Source: an uncultured Alphaproteobacteria bacterium (GTDB lineage: Bacteria > Pseudomonadota > Alphaproteobacteria > HIMB59). From it: DNA of 64,000 nucleotides. Under the pieces are notes generated by a model. It had not been told where the DNA came from. It made no database searches and worked only from the letters and a program-made list of their open reading frames with translations. Positions within the stretch are counted from its first letter, which is position 1; every line of letters begins with the position of its first letter. The position numbers and the translations under genes are program-made. Positions 45,842 through 53,868 of the stretch are shown piece by piece. Where the stretch lies: assembly GCA_902599045.1 (NCBI GenBank), contig CACKEA010000003.1, forward strand, positions 154,350 to 218,349, written 5' to 3'.

Positions 45842-47197
45842 ATGGATCTTACTCAAGGGGATATTAAGAGACAATTAATTGGCATGGCTGTTCCAGCTGG
45901 GACAGGTCTTTTGTTTTACACGCTCTATAATGTTGTCGATACTTTTTACGCTGGTCTTATAAGCACTGAGGCTATAGCAGGTTTATCAATTTCATATCCA
46001 TTATATTTCATTTTATTAGCATTTGCTGTGGGTTTTGGACAAGGTGCAACTGCACTCGTTTCAATAGCTATAGGTAAAAAAAAGTTAAATGAAGCAATGA
46101 AAATCCATATTCAAGCCCTATTGATAACTTTATTAACATCTATAGCTATTGGATTGGCAACGTATTTATTATCAAAGCCGGTATTTTTATATTTTGGAGC
46201 AGAAGGTATTTTTCTAAATAATGGTCTAAAATATATAAAGGTACTCTCAATTGGTGCCCCTATCTTTATTGTATCTTTTGTGGTCAATTCTCTTTTATAC
46301 GCTCAAGGAGATACAAAAAAAAATAGAAATGCATTAATTATCAGTTTTTTTATTAATTTAATATTTAGTCCTTTTTTATCTTTGGGTTATGGACCTGTCC
46401 CTGCTTTAGGAACTCTAGGAATAGCTCTTGCAACTGTCATATCTCAATTATTTCATTTTTTCTATTTAAGTTATTATGCAATTCGGAGCCCATTATTTAA
46501 ATATTTCAGTTACCAATATATAAGGCTAGAATTTAAATTTGTTATAAGAATTTTAAAACAATCAATTCCATCGAGCTTAAACATGTTAATGATTGCAATT
46601 GGTTTCTTCATAATGCAGAAGTTTGTTACAAGTCATGGTGCATCAGCTAGTGCAGCTTATGGTATAGCTTTAAGAATTGAGCAGATTATATTATTACCAG
46701 CAATAGGGTTTAGTAGTGCTTTATTGAGCATGGTTGGACAAAATTTTGGTTCTAAAAATTTTGATAGAATTTTTGAAGCTTTTTTAATTTCACTTAAACT
46801 ATCATTAACAATCATGATATTTGGGGCAATAATACTTATATTTGCAGGAGAGAGTATTGCTAGTTTTTTTTCGAGAGACAATGAGGTTGTAATGATTGCA
46901 GGTAGTTACTTATTTATGGCAGCATTTTTAGCTTTCATATATCAAATTATTGATAGATGTGACTCTGTCCTATCAGGTTTGAAAAAACCCTCAATAAACG
47001 TTTTTTATACTTTTATTAGATTAGTCTTGTTACCTCCATTTATAATTTATCTTTTTTCAGAAACTCTTGAAAAAGGTTTAGTTGGAATTTGGTGGGCTAT
47101 TTTTTTTACAAACTTATTTGGTTCTGTATTTGTATATTTTCACATGAGATATTTATTCAAAAAAAAAGCTAATCTTGCATTAAATGAGTTAACTTAG
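45842..47197 (+). CDS. MATE-family multidrug/toxin efflux transporter
   Basis: MATE transporters are Na+ or H+ coupled exporters with 12 membrane helices. I chose the ATG at 45842 over an upstream TTG (45821) that overlaps hemJ. The protein (about 451 residues) has LIGMAVPAGTGLLFYTLYNV near 11-30, GFGQGATALVSIAIG near 64-78, a second-half repeat with GFSSALLSMVGQNFG near 286-300 and CDSVLSGLKKP near 372-382. The substrate is unknown. Its stop overlaps the convergent DUF2721 gene by nine bases. Confidence 0.9.
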   Translation: MDLTQGDIKRQLIGMAVPAGTGLLFYTLYNVVDTFYAGLISTEAIAGLSISYPLYFILLAFAVGFGQGATALVSIAIGKKKLNEAMKIHIQALLITLLTSIAIGLATYLLSKPVFLYFGAEGIFLNNGLKYIKVLSIGAPIFIVSFVVNSLLYAQGDTKKNRNALIISFFINLIFSPFLSLGYGPVPALGTLGIALATVISQLFHFFYLSYYAIRSPLFKYFSYQYIRLEFKFVIRILKQSIPSSLNMLMIAIGFFIMQKFVTSHGASASAAYGIALRIEQIILLPAIGFSSALLSMVGQNFGSKNFDRIFEAFLISLKLSLTIMIFGAIILIFAGESIASFFSRDNEVVMIAGSYLFMAAFLAFIYQIIDRCDSVLSGLKKPSINVFYTFIRLVLLPPFIIYLFSETLEKGLVGIWWAIFFTNLFGSVFVYFHMRYLFKKKANLALNELT

Positions 47198-47602
47198 GTC
47201 TTTTAGATCTTCTAAATGCTTGCTGAGTGCTTTAGTAGATAGTTGAATTTCATAGATAAATAACATTATTGCTATTGAAAATACCAATACACCAAAACCA
47301 AAAAAGTTTAAGGCTAAGTCGTATACCTTTATGTAGCTCAGAAAAATAGATAATAAATTCAACAAAAAGCTAATACCAGAAAGGGTTTGAACTGATCTAA
47401 CCAATGTAAGACGGGTTGTAAGCACTTTAATTTGATCCAGGTGATGTTGAACCACTTTACTGGTTGGTCTATTTGTAATTATTGAGTCATGAATCTTTCT
47501 TATTAGTGAAGCAAGAGAAGTGTATCTATTACCGAATGATATCATCATCAAAGGTATGGCAGGGAACAAAAGTGCTGGATAAAGTGTTGTAAAGCTTGGC
47601 AT
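47189..47602 (-). CDS. DUF2721 family membrane protein
   Basis: The 137-residue protein has three likely membrane helices (about 8-25, 73-92, 98-122). YPALLFPAIPLMMISFGNRY (about 8-27) followed by LASLIRKIHD matches DUF2721. Function is unknown. The upstream region carries a long inverted repeat described separately. Confidence 0.85.
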   Translation of the reverse strand: MPSFTTLYPALLFPAIPLMMISFGNRYTSLASLIRKIHDSIITNRPTSKVVQHHLDQIKVLTTRLTLVRSVQTLSGISFLLNLLSIFLSYIKVYDLALNFFGFGVLVFSIAIMLFIYEIQLSTKALSKHLEDLKDLS

Positions 47603-47611
47603 TATATTAAT

Positions 47612-47694
47612 GGAGCAGTTCGTTATAACTAGGAGGGAATAACTAAGAATCTATATCAACACGTAGATATTTGAAACTTTTTAAGAACTGCTCC
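47612..47694 (-). ncRNA. Candidate structured leader of the DUF2721 gene
   Basis: GGAGCAGTTC (47612-47621) and GAACTGCTCC (47685-47694) are a perfect ten-base inverted repeat with 63 bases between. On the minus strand it follows an AT-rich TATA-like stretch (47695-47710) and ends nine bases before the DUF2721 ATG. Inside are two copies of TAGTTAT and a CCCTCC segment. No ribosome binding site precedes the ATG. It could be a regulatory 5' leader or small RNA; no known riboswitch family was recognised. Confidence 0.4.
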
Positions 47695-47731
47695 TATATA
47701 AAATATATATGATTTCAGGAAAAAAAGTCGT

Positions 47732-47757
47732 GTTATGATTGCATAACAACTATGCAA
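47732..47757. repeat. Two overlapping, mutually exclusive small hairpins
   Basis: GTTATG-ATTG-CATAAC (47732-47747) and TTGCATA-ACAAC-TATGCAA (47739-47757) share bases. On the minus strand a T-run (about 47721-47727) follows the first hairpin after five bases, so it might weakly terminate the ArgO transcript. The rest of the 199-base gap (47603-47801) holds the leader above and nothing else I recognise. Confidence 0.4.
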
Positions 47758-47801
47758 CTAACAATCGTCTGATTAGATAGCTATTAAATAAAAATTGAAA
47801 A

Positions 47802-48413
47802 TTAGATTATTTCCGTGAAAATGATCGATAAGGTTAGTATTAATAAATAAGAAATTATTATCATATTTACTAATTTCCATATTTTTTTGTTCAAAAAATA
47901 TGCTCTTAGTGACTGAGCACCATATCCTAAAAAATAAAAGAAAATAAAAGATGCTAGGCTAGCACCCAGTCCAAATAAAACCTTATCAGAAATAGTTGGG
48001 AAATTTTTTGATAAATTCCCTAAAATAAAAACGGTATCTGAATAAACATGAGGATTTAAGAAAGTAAAAGCAAGAGTTTGTAAGGTTATTTTTGACTTTG
48101 ATGTTTGTGAGTGAGTTTGTGAAAATTCAATATCATATTTAAATGTTTTTAATTTCAACCATATAAAATTTAAGAGAAAGAGTACTAGACATACAGATAA
48201 TAATAGATTGATTAGATCGTTGATAAAATTTTTAATAAAATGAAATAGAAAAATCCCAAAAAAAATTAATAAAAAATCACCTAGTATGCAGATCGATGTA
48301 ACTAAAAATATATTATTTTTTTTTATGCCCTGCTCTATTACAAATAAATTCTGTGCTCCTATTGCTAGTATTAGACTTAAACTTGTTGAAAAACCAAAAA
48401 CAAACTCATTCAT
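47802..48413 (-). CDS. LysE/ArgO-type amino-acid exporter
   Basis: The 203-residue protein has six predicted helices and an N-terminal LSLILAIGAQNLFVIEQGIKK (split about 12-32) matching ArgO/LysE exporters of arginine and lysine, followed by ILGDFLLIFFG. FLNPHVYSDTVFILG near 115-129 is another family patch. The substrate is inferred from similarity. No LysR-type regulator is adjacent. Confidence 0.87.
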   Translation of the reverse strand: MNEFVFGFSTSLSLILAIGAQNLFVIEQGIKKNNIFLVTSICILGDFLLIFFGIFLFHFIKNFINDLINLLLSVCLVLFLLNFIWLKLKTFKYDIEFSQTHSQTSKSKITLQTLAFTFLNPHVYSDTVFILGNLSKNFPTISDKVLFGLGASLASFIFFYFLGYGAQSLRAYFLNKKIWKLVNMIIISYLLILTLSIIFTEII

Positions 48414-48471
48414 GACAATTTTGCACAGTTTATATACTTTACACCTAAAATCTATTTAGTAAGTTTGTTTC

Positions 48472-48561
48472 ATGAAAGTATTTGTCGGTGGAATTTTTTT
48501 CGCCTTAATATTTATTTATGTAGTAACTGACGGTTTTGTTAAGATCAGTCTACCTCTGTAA
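48472..48561 (+). CDS. Tiny 29-residue membrane peptide ORF
   Basis: The frame ATG 48472 to TAA 48559-48561 encodes MKVFVGGIFFALIFIYVV followed by TDGFVKISLPL: one hydrophobic helix and a short polar tail. It lies in the space between divergent argO and the convergent TAXI-like gene and overlaps the end of the latter by 17 bases. No strong ribosome binding site precedes it. Coding status is uncertain. Confidence 0.35.
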   Translation: MKVFVGGIFFALIFIYVVTDGFVKISLPL

Positions 48562-49126
48562 ACCTTCTTCTTTTTCCTTTACTCCACTCATCACTAAATC
48601 TAAGAGTTCCTAAATGTAATGGGATCTTTTGTTTAACAATCAAATTACTCTCTGAAAAATCAAAGAATGAATTGTGTAGATAGCGAAACTCTAACAAATG
48701 ATTCATGATCCCAAAGTTAATATCTTTTATAACATTAGGATCCACATTCTGATTTGAAATGAAGACATAGTCATTATCTGCAGGAAAATTTAAAATTGAA
48801 CGAAGAGATAAGTTAGAAGGTCGTTCAAATAAATCTGATTTTTTTATAATTGCATATTGAAATTGATTTTGTTCAATTTTTTTTATAATTTCATCAACAC
48901 TATCGTCTAGACGTGTATCGCATTCTAAGGTGTTGGATCCTCCATAACTATGGGATATTTCTAGCTCTCTATCCAAAACTTTACATATACTTTTAGCAAG
49001 TATGTATTCTGTACCCAGTGTAGACCGAACCATTATTGTTAAAGAGATATCTTGGGAAAGCGCATATAATAAATTTGTTTTAAAAAATAATAATATAATA
49101 AAAGAACATATTATTTTTAAATACAT
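48545..49126 (-). CDS. Secreted protein resembling TAXI-type TRAP substrate-binding proteins
   Basis: The 193-residue protein has a signal peptide (about 1-22) and then SLTIMVRSTLGTEYILAKSICKV (split about 28-50) and a segment with YAIIKKSDLF near 92-101, weakly recalling TAXI/NMT1 solute-binding proteins. It is shorter than the usual 310-330 residues and no TRAP permease is next to it. It may instead be an orphan sensor or a reduced binding protein. Divergent from the TauE/SafE gene. Confidence 0.5.
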   Translation of the reverse strand: MYLKIICSFIILLFFKTNLLYALSQDISLTIMVRSTLGTEYILAKSICKVLDRELEISHSYGGSNTLECDTRLDDSVDEIIKKIEQNQFQYAIIKKSDLFERPSNLSLRSILNFPADNDYVFISNQNVDPNVIKDINFGIMNHLLEFRYLHNSFFDFSESNLIVKQKIPLHLGTLRFSDEWSKGKRRRFTEVD

Positions 49127-49172
49127 AGATTACTTTTAACATAAAACATTCTAGATTGTTAAAGAGATTTAG

Positions 49173-49886
49173 ATGCCAAATTTTTCAATAATTGCAATAA
49201 TAGCATGCTTTGCTTATGCAATTGAGAGTATTTTTGGTTTTGGTGGAACTATAATTTTTTTAGGACTTAGTGGGTTTTTCTTTGATTTTAACTCCCTATT
49301 AAAATTAGCTATGATTGTTGGCCTATCGTCTGGTTTGGCAGTTTTAATTCAATCATACAAATATGTTTCTATAAAACACCTAATCAAGATTTTGATCTAT
49401 ACAATTCCCGGGGCTCTTATTGGAACTTATTTTATTAATTATTTTACATCAGATGTTTTAATAAAAATATTTGCCTTAATTTTAATTGTCTATGGATGCT
49501 TAAACCTATTTTTTCCAAATATAATATTTCCTCAAATTTTAAAAAAATTTTTTGTAATTTTAGGTGGTTTTATTCAAGGAATTTATACCATTGGAGGACC
49601 TTTTGTATTGATGGGTTATAAAGATAGTTTTTCTTCAAAACAGGAGCTGAGGTCTACTATGGCTGGATATTTTTTTATTATTAACTCCTTAAGGGCATTA
49701 TTTTTTGTTTTTCTTGGAGGGAGTTATTTAAATATTGTCAAAATATATTATCCAATAGCATTTTTAGTAATGTTAAGTGTTTGGATAGGTTATTATGTTC
49801 ACAAAAAGATACCAGAAGACCTATTTAAAAGGCTTATAATCATTGCTATCACTTTAATTGGTATATTGATTTTTTTTACAAAATGA
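49173..49886 (+). CDS. TauE/SafE-family membrane exporter/permease
   Basis: The 237-residue protein has about eight hydrophobic segments, an N-terminal AIESIFGFGGTIIFLGLSGF (about 16-35) and a second GGFIQGIYTIGGPFVLMGY (about 130-148) half-repeat with ELRSTMAGYF, all typical of TauE/SafE (DUF81). Family members move sulfite, sulfoacetate or related anions. The substrate is unknown. It overlaps the DUF3445 gene by four bases. Confidence 0.88.
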   Translation: MPNFSIIAIIACFAYAIESIFGFGGTIIFLGLSGFFFDFNSLLKLAMIVGLSSGLAVLIQSYKYVSIKHLIKILIYTIPGALIGTYFINYFTSDVLIKIFALILIVYGCLNLFFPNIIFPQILKKFFVILGGFIQGIYTIGGPFVLMGYKDSFSSKQELRSTMAGYFFIINSLRALFFVFLGGSYLNIVKIYYPIAFLVMLSVWIGYYVHKKIPEDLFKRLIIIAITLIGILIFFTK

Positions 49887-50596
49887 TTGATTGGGAACCA
49901 TATGGACCTATTTATTCTGTATCCCCTGGAATAAAAAAGATAAAAGATTTACCAATTATAGAATTTGATGAGCATCAAGATAGATATTTAAATTTAAAAA
50001 AAAAATGTAAGGAGAATATTTTTTTTGATGATTATTACACAGCAGAAACAGATAAAATTATATGCAACAAGTTGAGTAATATTTTAAAAAGTGAATATCC
50101 CTCAAAGGCTTTTAATTTTAATAATTTTATTGAACTTGGTTATGCTATCCAAGAGGATATAGCAATTTTTCACAGATCTAACAAACTTATTGCTTTACAT
50201 GTTTCTTTCCCTTCTGTTTGGGAGCCTAAAGAAAAAATTGGTCTTAGTTTTGCACAAATTCATCAACCTGTACCAGGTATGGAAAATTTTCTTAAAAATG
50301 AAGATAAATATGTGCAAATGATGGTTGAGGCCACAACCCCTATCATTAGGTATGTTTGGGGGGAGCATTACGGATATTATTTATGTGAGCATGAACCTCT
50401 TCAAAAAAATATTAAAGTTATGCATACTGAAAGACAAACTTTCATTGGTGTTCCTGAGAGTGATATTGGTATTTTCCTTATTAGAAAAAAAGTTATTCTT
50501 TACAAGGACACAACAACTGAATTTAAAATTTGGTATGAGAAGCAAGTTAATTCTATGTCTGAGGATCAAAGAAAATATAAGTTAAAGGAAGTCTGA
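49883..50596 (+). CDS. DUF3445 family protein (heme-dependent oxidative N-demethylase-like)
   Basis: Members of DUF3445 include alpha subunits of heme-dependent dimethylamine-type demethylases, but most are uncharacterised. The 237-residue protein has HVSFPSVWEPKEKIGLSFA (about 109-127), QIHQPVPGM (about 129-137) and HTERQTFIGVPESDIGIFLIR (split about 186-206), the strongest family patches. It begins in the tauE-like stop codon, suggesting a shared function. Substrate not known. Confidence 0.8.
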   Translation: MIDWEPYGPIYSVSPGIKKIKDLPIIEFDEHQDRYLNLKKKCKENIFFDDYYTAETDKIICNKLSNILKSEYPSKAFNFNNFIELGYAIQEDIAIFHRSNKLIALHVSFPSVWEPKEKIGLSFAQIHQPVPGMENFLKNEDKYVQMMVEATTPIIRYVWGEHYGYYLCEHEPLQKNIKVMHTERQTFIGVPESDIGIFLIRKKVILYKDTTTEFKIWYEKQVNSMSEDQRKYKLKEV

Positions 50597-50643
50597 GTCG
50601 ATACTAAAGATCGAAAAAATTCATATAATTGAAGTTAATCAGA

Positions 50644-50829
50644 TTATTGTTCCTGATTTCCCTCAGGTGGAGCATTTGGATTTGTAAGACGCTCTAATTC
50701 AGCTAATTCTTCAGCTTCTCTCTTAGCTTCTCTCTTAGCTTTCTTTGCGGCAAGCTTTTCTAGACGCTTTCGTTCTTTCTCCATGGCTCTTTCACCAGCT
50801 TTTGATTTATGATCAAAATGTAGTCCCAT
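50644..50829 (-). CDS. Small highly charged hypothetical protein
   Basis: The 61-residue protein is almost entirely a charged helix (Lys, Arg, Glu, Ala; about 10-48) with a Pro/Asn tail. I recognise no family. A perfect TATAAT box lies six bases upstream of the ATG, which supports expression. It converges on DUF3445. Confidence 0.6.
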   Translation of the reverse strand: MGLHFDHKSKAGERAMEKERKRLEKLAAKKAKREAKREAEELAELERLTNPNAPPEGNQEQ

Positions 50830-50835
50830 AATTAA

Positions 50836-50863
50836 ATTATATCAGAATTTTTTTGATACTAAA
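50836..50863 (-). promoter_or_regulatory. Promoter with perfect -10, probably leaderless transcript
   Basis: On the minus strand TATAAT occupies 50841-50836, with TTTAGT about 16 bases further upstream as a weak -35. Only six bases separate the -10 from the ATG at 50829, so transcription should begin at or within a base of the start codon. Confidence 0.5.
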
Positions 50864-50886
50864 GTTTCACTTAAAAAAAATTTCAT

Positions 50887-51966
50887 TTATTTTAGCACTC
50901 TTTTTAAAAGGTTTATCCAATTTAGATGAGTGATTTTCATCATTAGTTTTCCATCAAAATTTTGCTTCGATAATAATTCAATTAATTTGTGCATACCTAA
51001 TACACTATTAAGATCTTTGGGCATCATAGCTCCATCAAAGTCAGAGCCAAAGCCTACTCTGTCTTCTCCAAGATAGTCTATAAGGTATTTAAAATGGTCT
51101 GCAATTATTTGTAATTCTGTATCAGAAACCATTTTTCCATCTCTCCTCAAAAAAGCAGGTGCAAAATTAACCCCAACCATACCTTCGGTTTCTTTGATCG
51201 CATCTAATTGCTTATTTGTGAGATTTCTAGTATGTGGGCATATCTCATGAGCATTGCTATGTGTTGCAACTAAGGGTGATGTGGAATATTTAGTAATGTC
51301 CCAAAATCCTTTTTCATTTAAATGAGAAGTATCGATTAACATTTTAAGAGAATTACAATTTTTTATTAACTCTATTCCAATATCAGTTAAACCCTCACCA
51401 ATATCAGGTGATCTTGGAAATGCGAAGGGAACACCCTCTGCAAACATAGTAGGCCTTGACCAAACTGGCCCAACAGATCTAAGGCCAGCTCGGTATAGAG
51501 TTTCAAGATTGTAAAAGTTTTTATCTATACACTCTGCACCTTCAATATGCATCACAACAGATAATTGATAATTGTCCTCATTAAAAGAAGTCTCTAAATC
51601 CTCACTAGATAAGCAAATTTTAACTCTGTTGCCAGATTTTCTCTCAATTTTAGAAAGGATTGATATTTGATTTAAAACAATTGGTAGAGCATCATTCACA
51701 TCAACAGATCCTGGTAATGGTAATGAATATTCATCTTGTTCCATATCTTTGTAATTAACTAATTTATCTGAGTCAGAAACAGCATGTTCTGGAGTGGGAA
51801 CATAAATTGCAAACAAACCCCCTTTGAAATTTGCTTGATTCATTCTAGGAAGATCTAAATGGCCCTCATTATCTCCATCTATAAAATCAAGGTGAGAGTT
51901 TGGGTTTTTCTTTAAAAATAGCCTAAATAAAACATCGTTATGACCATCAAAAATCTTATAGTCCAT
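50887..51966 (-). CDS. Membrane dipeptidase family (peptidase M19)
   Basis: M19 enzymes are zinc dipeptidases, often cleaving dipeptides with D- or dehydro-residues. The 359-residue protein has the first metal ligands in FDGHNDVLFR (about 6-15), MHIEGAECI, DTSHLNEKGFWDI (about 212-224), ATHSNAHEICPHTRNL (about 232-247) and GSDFDGAMMP (about 309-318). No signal peptide is visible, so it is probably cytoplasmic. Confidence 0.93.
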   Translation of the reverse strand: MDYKIFDGHNDVLFRLFLKKNPNSHLDFIDGDNEGHLDLPRMNQANFKGGLFAIYVPTPEHAVSDSDKLVNYKDMEQDEYSLPLPGSVDVNDALPIVLNQISILSKIERKSGNRVKICLSSEDLETSFNEDNYQLSVVMHIEGAECIDKNFYNLETLYRAGLRSVGPVWSRPTMFAEGVPFAFPRSPDIGEGLTDIGIELIKNCNSLKMLIDTSHLNEKGFWDITKYSTSPLVATHSNAHEICPHTRNLTNKQLDAIKETEGMVGVNFAPAFLRRDGKMVSDTELQIIADHFKYLIDYLGEDRVGFGSDFDGAMMPKDLNSVLGMHKLIELLSKQNFDGKLMMKITHLNWINLLKRVLK

Positions 51967-52094
51967 ATAGCAAACCTATCATTATTTTTGCAATATTGAC
52001 TACATCCAAATTTGAATTATTTAATGAAATTTTTTTGGCAGTCTCATAAAAAGACATCAGCCGTCTGAATTTAGCAAAAGTAAAATATTTTTTT

Positions 52095-52112
52095 AGACTT
52101 ATATATATGTCT
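52095..52112. promoter_or_regulatory. Imperfect palindrome over an AT-rich -10-like region
   Basis: AGACTTATATATATGTCT matches its reverse complement at 16 of 18 positions and lies 17 bases before the first small ORF. It contains TATATA that could serve as -10, so a repressor operator is plausible. The remaining 128 bases upstream (51967-52094) hold no gene. Confidence 0.35.
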
Positions 52113-52129
52113 GAAAGGAAATACAAAAA

Positions 52130-52309
52130 ATGAATAAAATTTTTGGATTTACAGAGCGATCTTTAAATTTCTGGTTATCTTTTTTAAGTAAAAAAGAAGA
52201 TAGTATTATTAATTTTTGCAAAGTTGAATATGGCAATGATTGGCAATGGGCTTACTCCCAATATCAAAGAAATCAATCTTTTCCTAATAACATGAAAGAG
52301 GCTGCATAA
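52130..52309 (+). CDS. 59-residue hypothetical protein
   Basis: ATG 52130 to TAA 52307-52309 encodes a protein starting MNKIFGFTERSLNFWLSFL and containing FCKVEYGNDWQWAYSQYQRN (about 29-48), rich in aromatic residues. AAAGGA lies about ten bases upstream. It overlaps the next ORF by one base (TAATG). I recognise no family; the coupling and ribosome binding site support coding. Confidence 0.6.
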   Translation: MNKIFGFTERSLNFWLSFLSKKEDSIINFCKVEYGNDWQWAYSQYQRNQSFPNNMKEAA

Positions 52310-52473
52310 TGAGTAATTTATTTAAATCTATCAGAAATATAATTATCAACGAAAAAAATGATCAAAAAACAAAATCTAACAAAGAAGAGGCTTATTTATC
52401 TCAAGCAATTGATATGATTGATCTTGAGAGAAGGCAAAAAGAGTTAGATAGAAGATTTATAAGAAAATTTTAA
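52309..52473 (+). CDS. 54-residue DUF3563-like protein
   Basis: ATG 52309 to TAA 52471-52473 encodes MSNLFKSIRNIII, a basic linker and then EAYLSQAIDMIDLERRQKEL followed by DRRF. The pattern YLxxAxDxxDLERRxxxLDRR is that of DUF3563, short proteins common in Alpha- and Betaproteobacteria. Function unknown. It ends directly at a strong terminator. Confidence 0.7.
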   Translation: MSNLFKSIRNIIINEKNDQKTKSNKEEAYLSQAIDMIDLERRQKELDRRFIRKF

Positions 52474-52494
52474 AAGCCCTATTTAGGGCTTTTT
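52473..52494. terminator. Bidirectional Rho-independent terminator
   Basis: AAAGCCCT (52473-52480), ATTT loop and AGGGCTTT (52485-52492) form a perfect eight-pair stem followed by T's (52491-52494). The opposite strand gives A/T symmetry, so it can serve both the small-ORF pair and the convergent LysE-family gene ending at 52497. Confidence 0.85.
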
Positions 52495-52496
52495 GC

Positions 52497-53123
52497 CTAA
52501 CTCAATATCCAAATTTCAATAGCAACAAATATAAAAAGACCAGCAAATACTAAATTGATAATATTTTTAGATCTATTGAAGTAGTTTGAAAACTTTTTAA
52601 TACCAAAAAAATGGCCAATAATTGAATAATTCATGGCAGATATGAAAAAACTCCCTGTCGAAAAAATTAAAGCGATACTAAAAGTTAAATTTTCACTAAA
52701 TTGCAAAGTTGCTAAAGCGGACCAAAACGCAAAAGCTTTAGGATTAGTATAGGCTACGATTACTGCCTTTTTCATGCTGTGAAAAAAATCTCTCTCATTT
52801 GATAATTTAATAAGTTGATTTTCAGAGCTAAAGTACTGACTACCAATTTGATATGCTAAATAAAACATATAAAGACTTGCGAGTATTTTTAATAAAATAA
52901 ACCCCCAACCCATCAAATTAGAGATTAGAAAGGATATTCCTGTAGTAGCTAATAAGCACCAAGTAAAAGAGCCAATTGCAGTTCCAACAGCAGCCCCCCA
53001 GATTTGTTTTTTCTGACCACTTATTCCAACTGACGCTACAAAAAATGTATTAGGGCCAGGTAAAAAAACAGCAAAATAAAATACAATCCAGCCCGATATT
53101 AGGGCCATTGTAATTTCATTCAT
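52497..53123 (-). CDS. LysE/RhtB-family amino-acid exporter
   Basis: The 208-residue protein has six predicted helices and begins with an RhtB-type segment: FYFAVFLPGPNTFFVASVG (about 15-33), GAAVGTAIGSFTW (about 43-55) and AYTNPKAFAFWSAL (about 124-137). The substrate (homoserine, threonine, lysine or similar) is unknown. It lies five bases after aapP on the same strand, so it may be co-transcribed with the amino-acid importer. Confidence 0.88.
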   Translation of the reverse strand: MNEITMALISGWIVFYFAVFLPGPNTFFVASVGISGQKKQIWGAAVGTAIGSFTWCLLATTGISFLISNLMGWGFILLKILASLYMFYLAYQIGSQYFSSENQLIKLSNERDFFHSMKKAVIVAYTNPKAFAFWSALATLQFSENLTFSIALIFSTGSFFISAMNYSIIGHFFGIKKFSNYFNRSKNIINLVFAGLFIFVAIEIWILS

Positions 53124-53128
53124 TTTTT

Positions 53129-53866
53129 TTAATGATTAAGTATTTGACTTAAGAATAGTTTAGTACGATCACTTTTAGGATTATTAAAGAATTCATCTGG
53201 TGTTGCTTGTTCAACAATCTTTCCTTCATCCATAAAAATCATTTGATCAGCTACAGTTTTTGCAAAACCCATCTCGTGAGTAACAACTAGCATTGTCATT
53301 CCTTCTTCGGCTAGTTGTATCATCACATCTAAAACTTCCTTAATCATTTCAGGATCAAGAGCAGAGGTAGGTTCATCAAATAGCATGATATCTGGGTTCA
53401 TGGCAAGAGATCTTGCTATAGCAACTCGTTGTTGTTGACCCCCAGACAACTGTCCAGGAAATTTCTGAGCCTGTTCTGGGATTTTCACTTTTTCTAAATA
53501 TGACATTGCTATGTCTTCTGCTTCTTTTTTTGGCATTTTTTTTACCCAAATTGGAGCGAGAGATATATTATCTATGACAGATAGATGTGGAAATAAATTA
53601 AATTGTTGAAAAACCATCCCAACATTTTTTCTAATCATATCAATATTTTTTAAGTCATTTGTAAGTTCTGTATTATGAACAACAATATGTCCTTTTTGAT
53701 GAGCTTCTAATCTATTAATGCACCTAATCATAGTTGATTTACCAGAGCCACTTGGGCCACATACAACGATCTTTTGACCTCTTTGAACACTTAGATCAAT
53801 ATCTTTAAGTACGTGAAAATCATCATACCATTTATTAACTTTTTCTAATTGAATAACTTGTTCCAT
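53129..53866 (-). CDS. aapP: General L-amino-acid ABC transporter, ATP-binding subunit
   Basis: The 245-residue ATPase has Walker [11 protein letters not shown] (about 33-42), Q-loop [11 protein letters not shown] (about 85-95), signature LSGGQQQR (about 139-146) and Walker [15 protein letters not shown] (about 160-173) with switch His in VTHEMGFA. It is the polar amino-acid uptake type. It lies two bases after aapM. Confidence 0.96.
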   Translation of the reverse strand: MEQVIQLEKVNKWYDDFHVLKDIDLSVQRGQKIVVCGPSGSGKSTMIRCINRLEAHQKGHIVVHNTELTNDLKNIDMIRKNVGMVFQQFNLFPHLSVIDNISLAPIWVKKMPKKEAEDIAMSYLEKVKIPEQAQKFPGQLSGGQQQRVAIARSLAMNPDIMLFDEPTSALDPEMIKEVLDVMIQLAEEGMTMLVVTHEMGFAKTVADQMIFMDEGKIVEQATPDEFFNNPKSDRTKLFLSQILNH

Positions 53867-53868
53867 GA

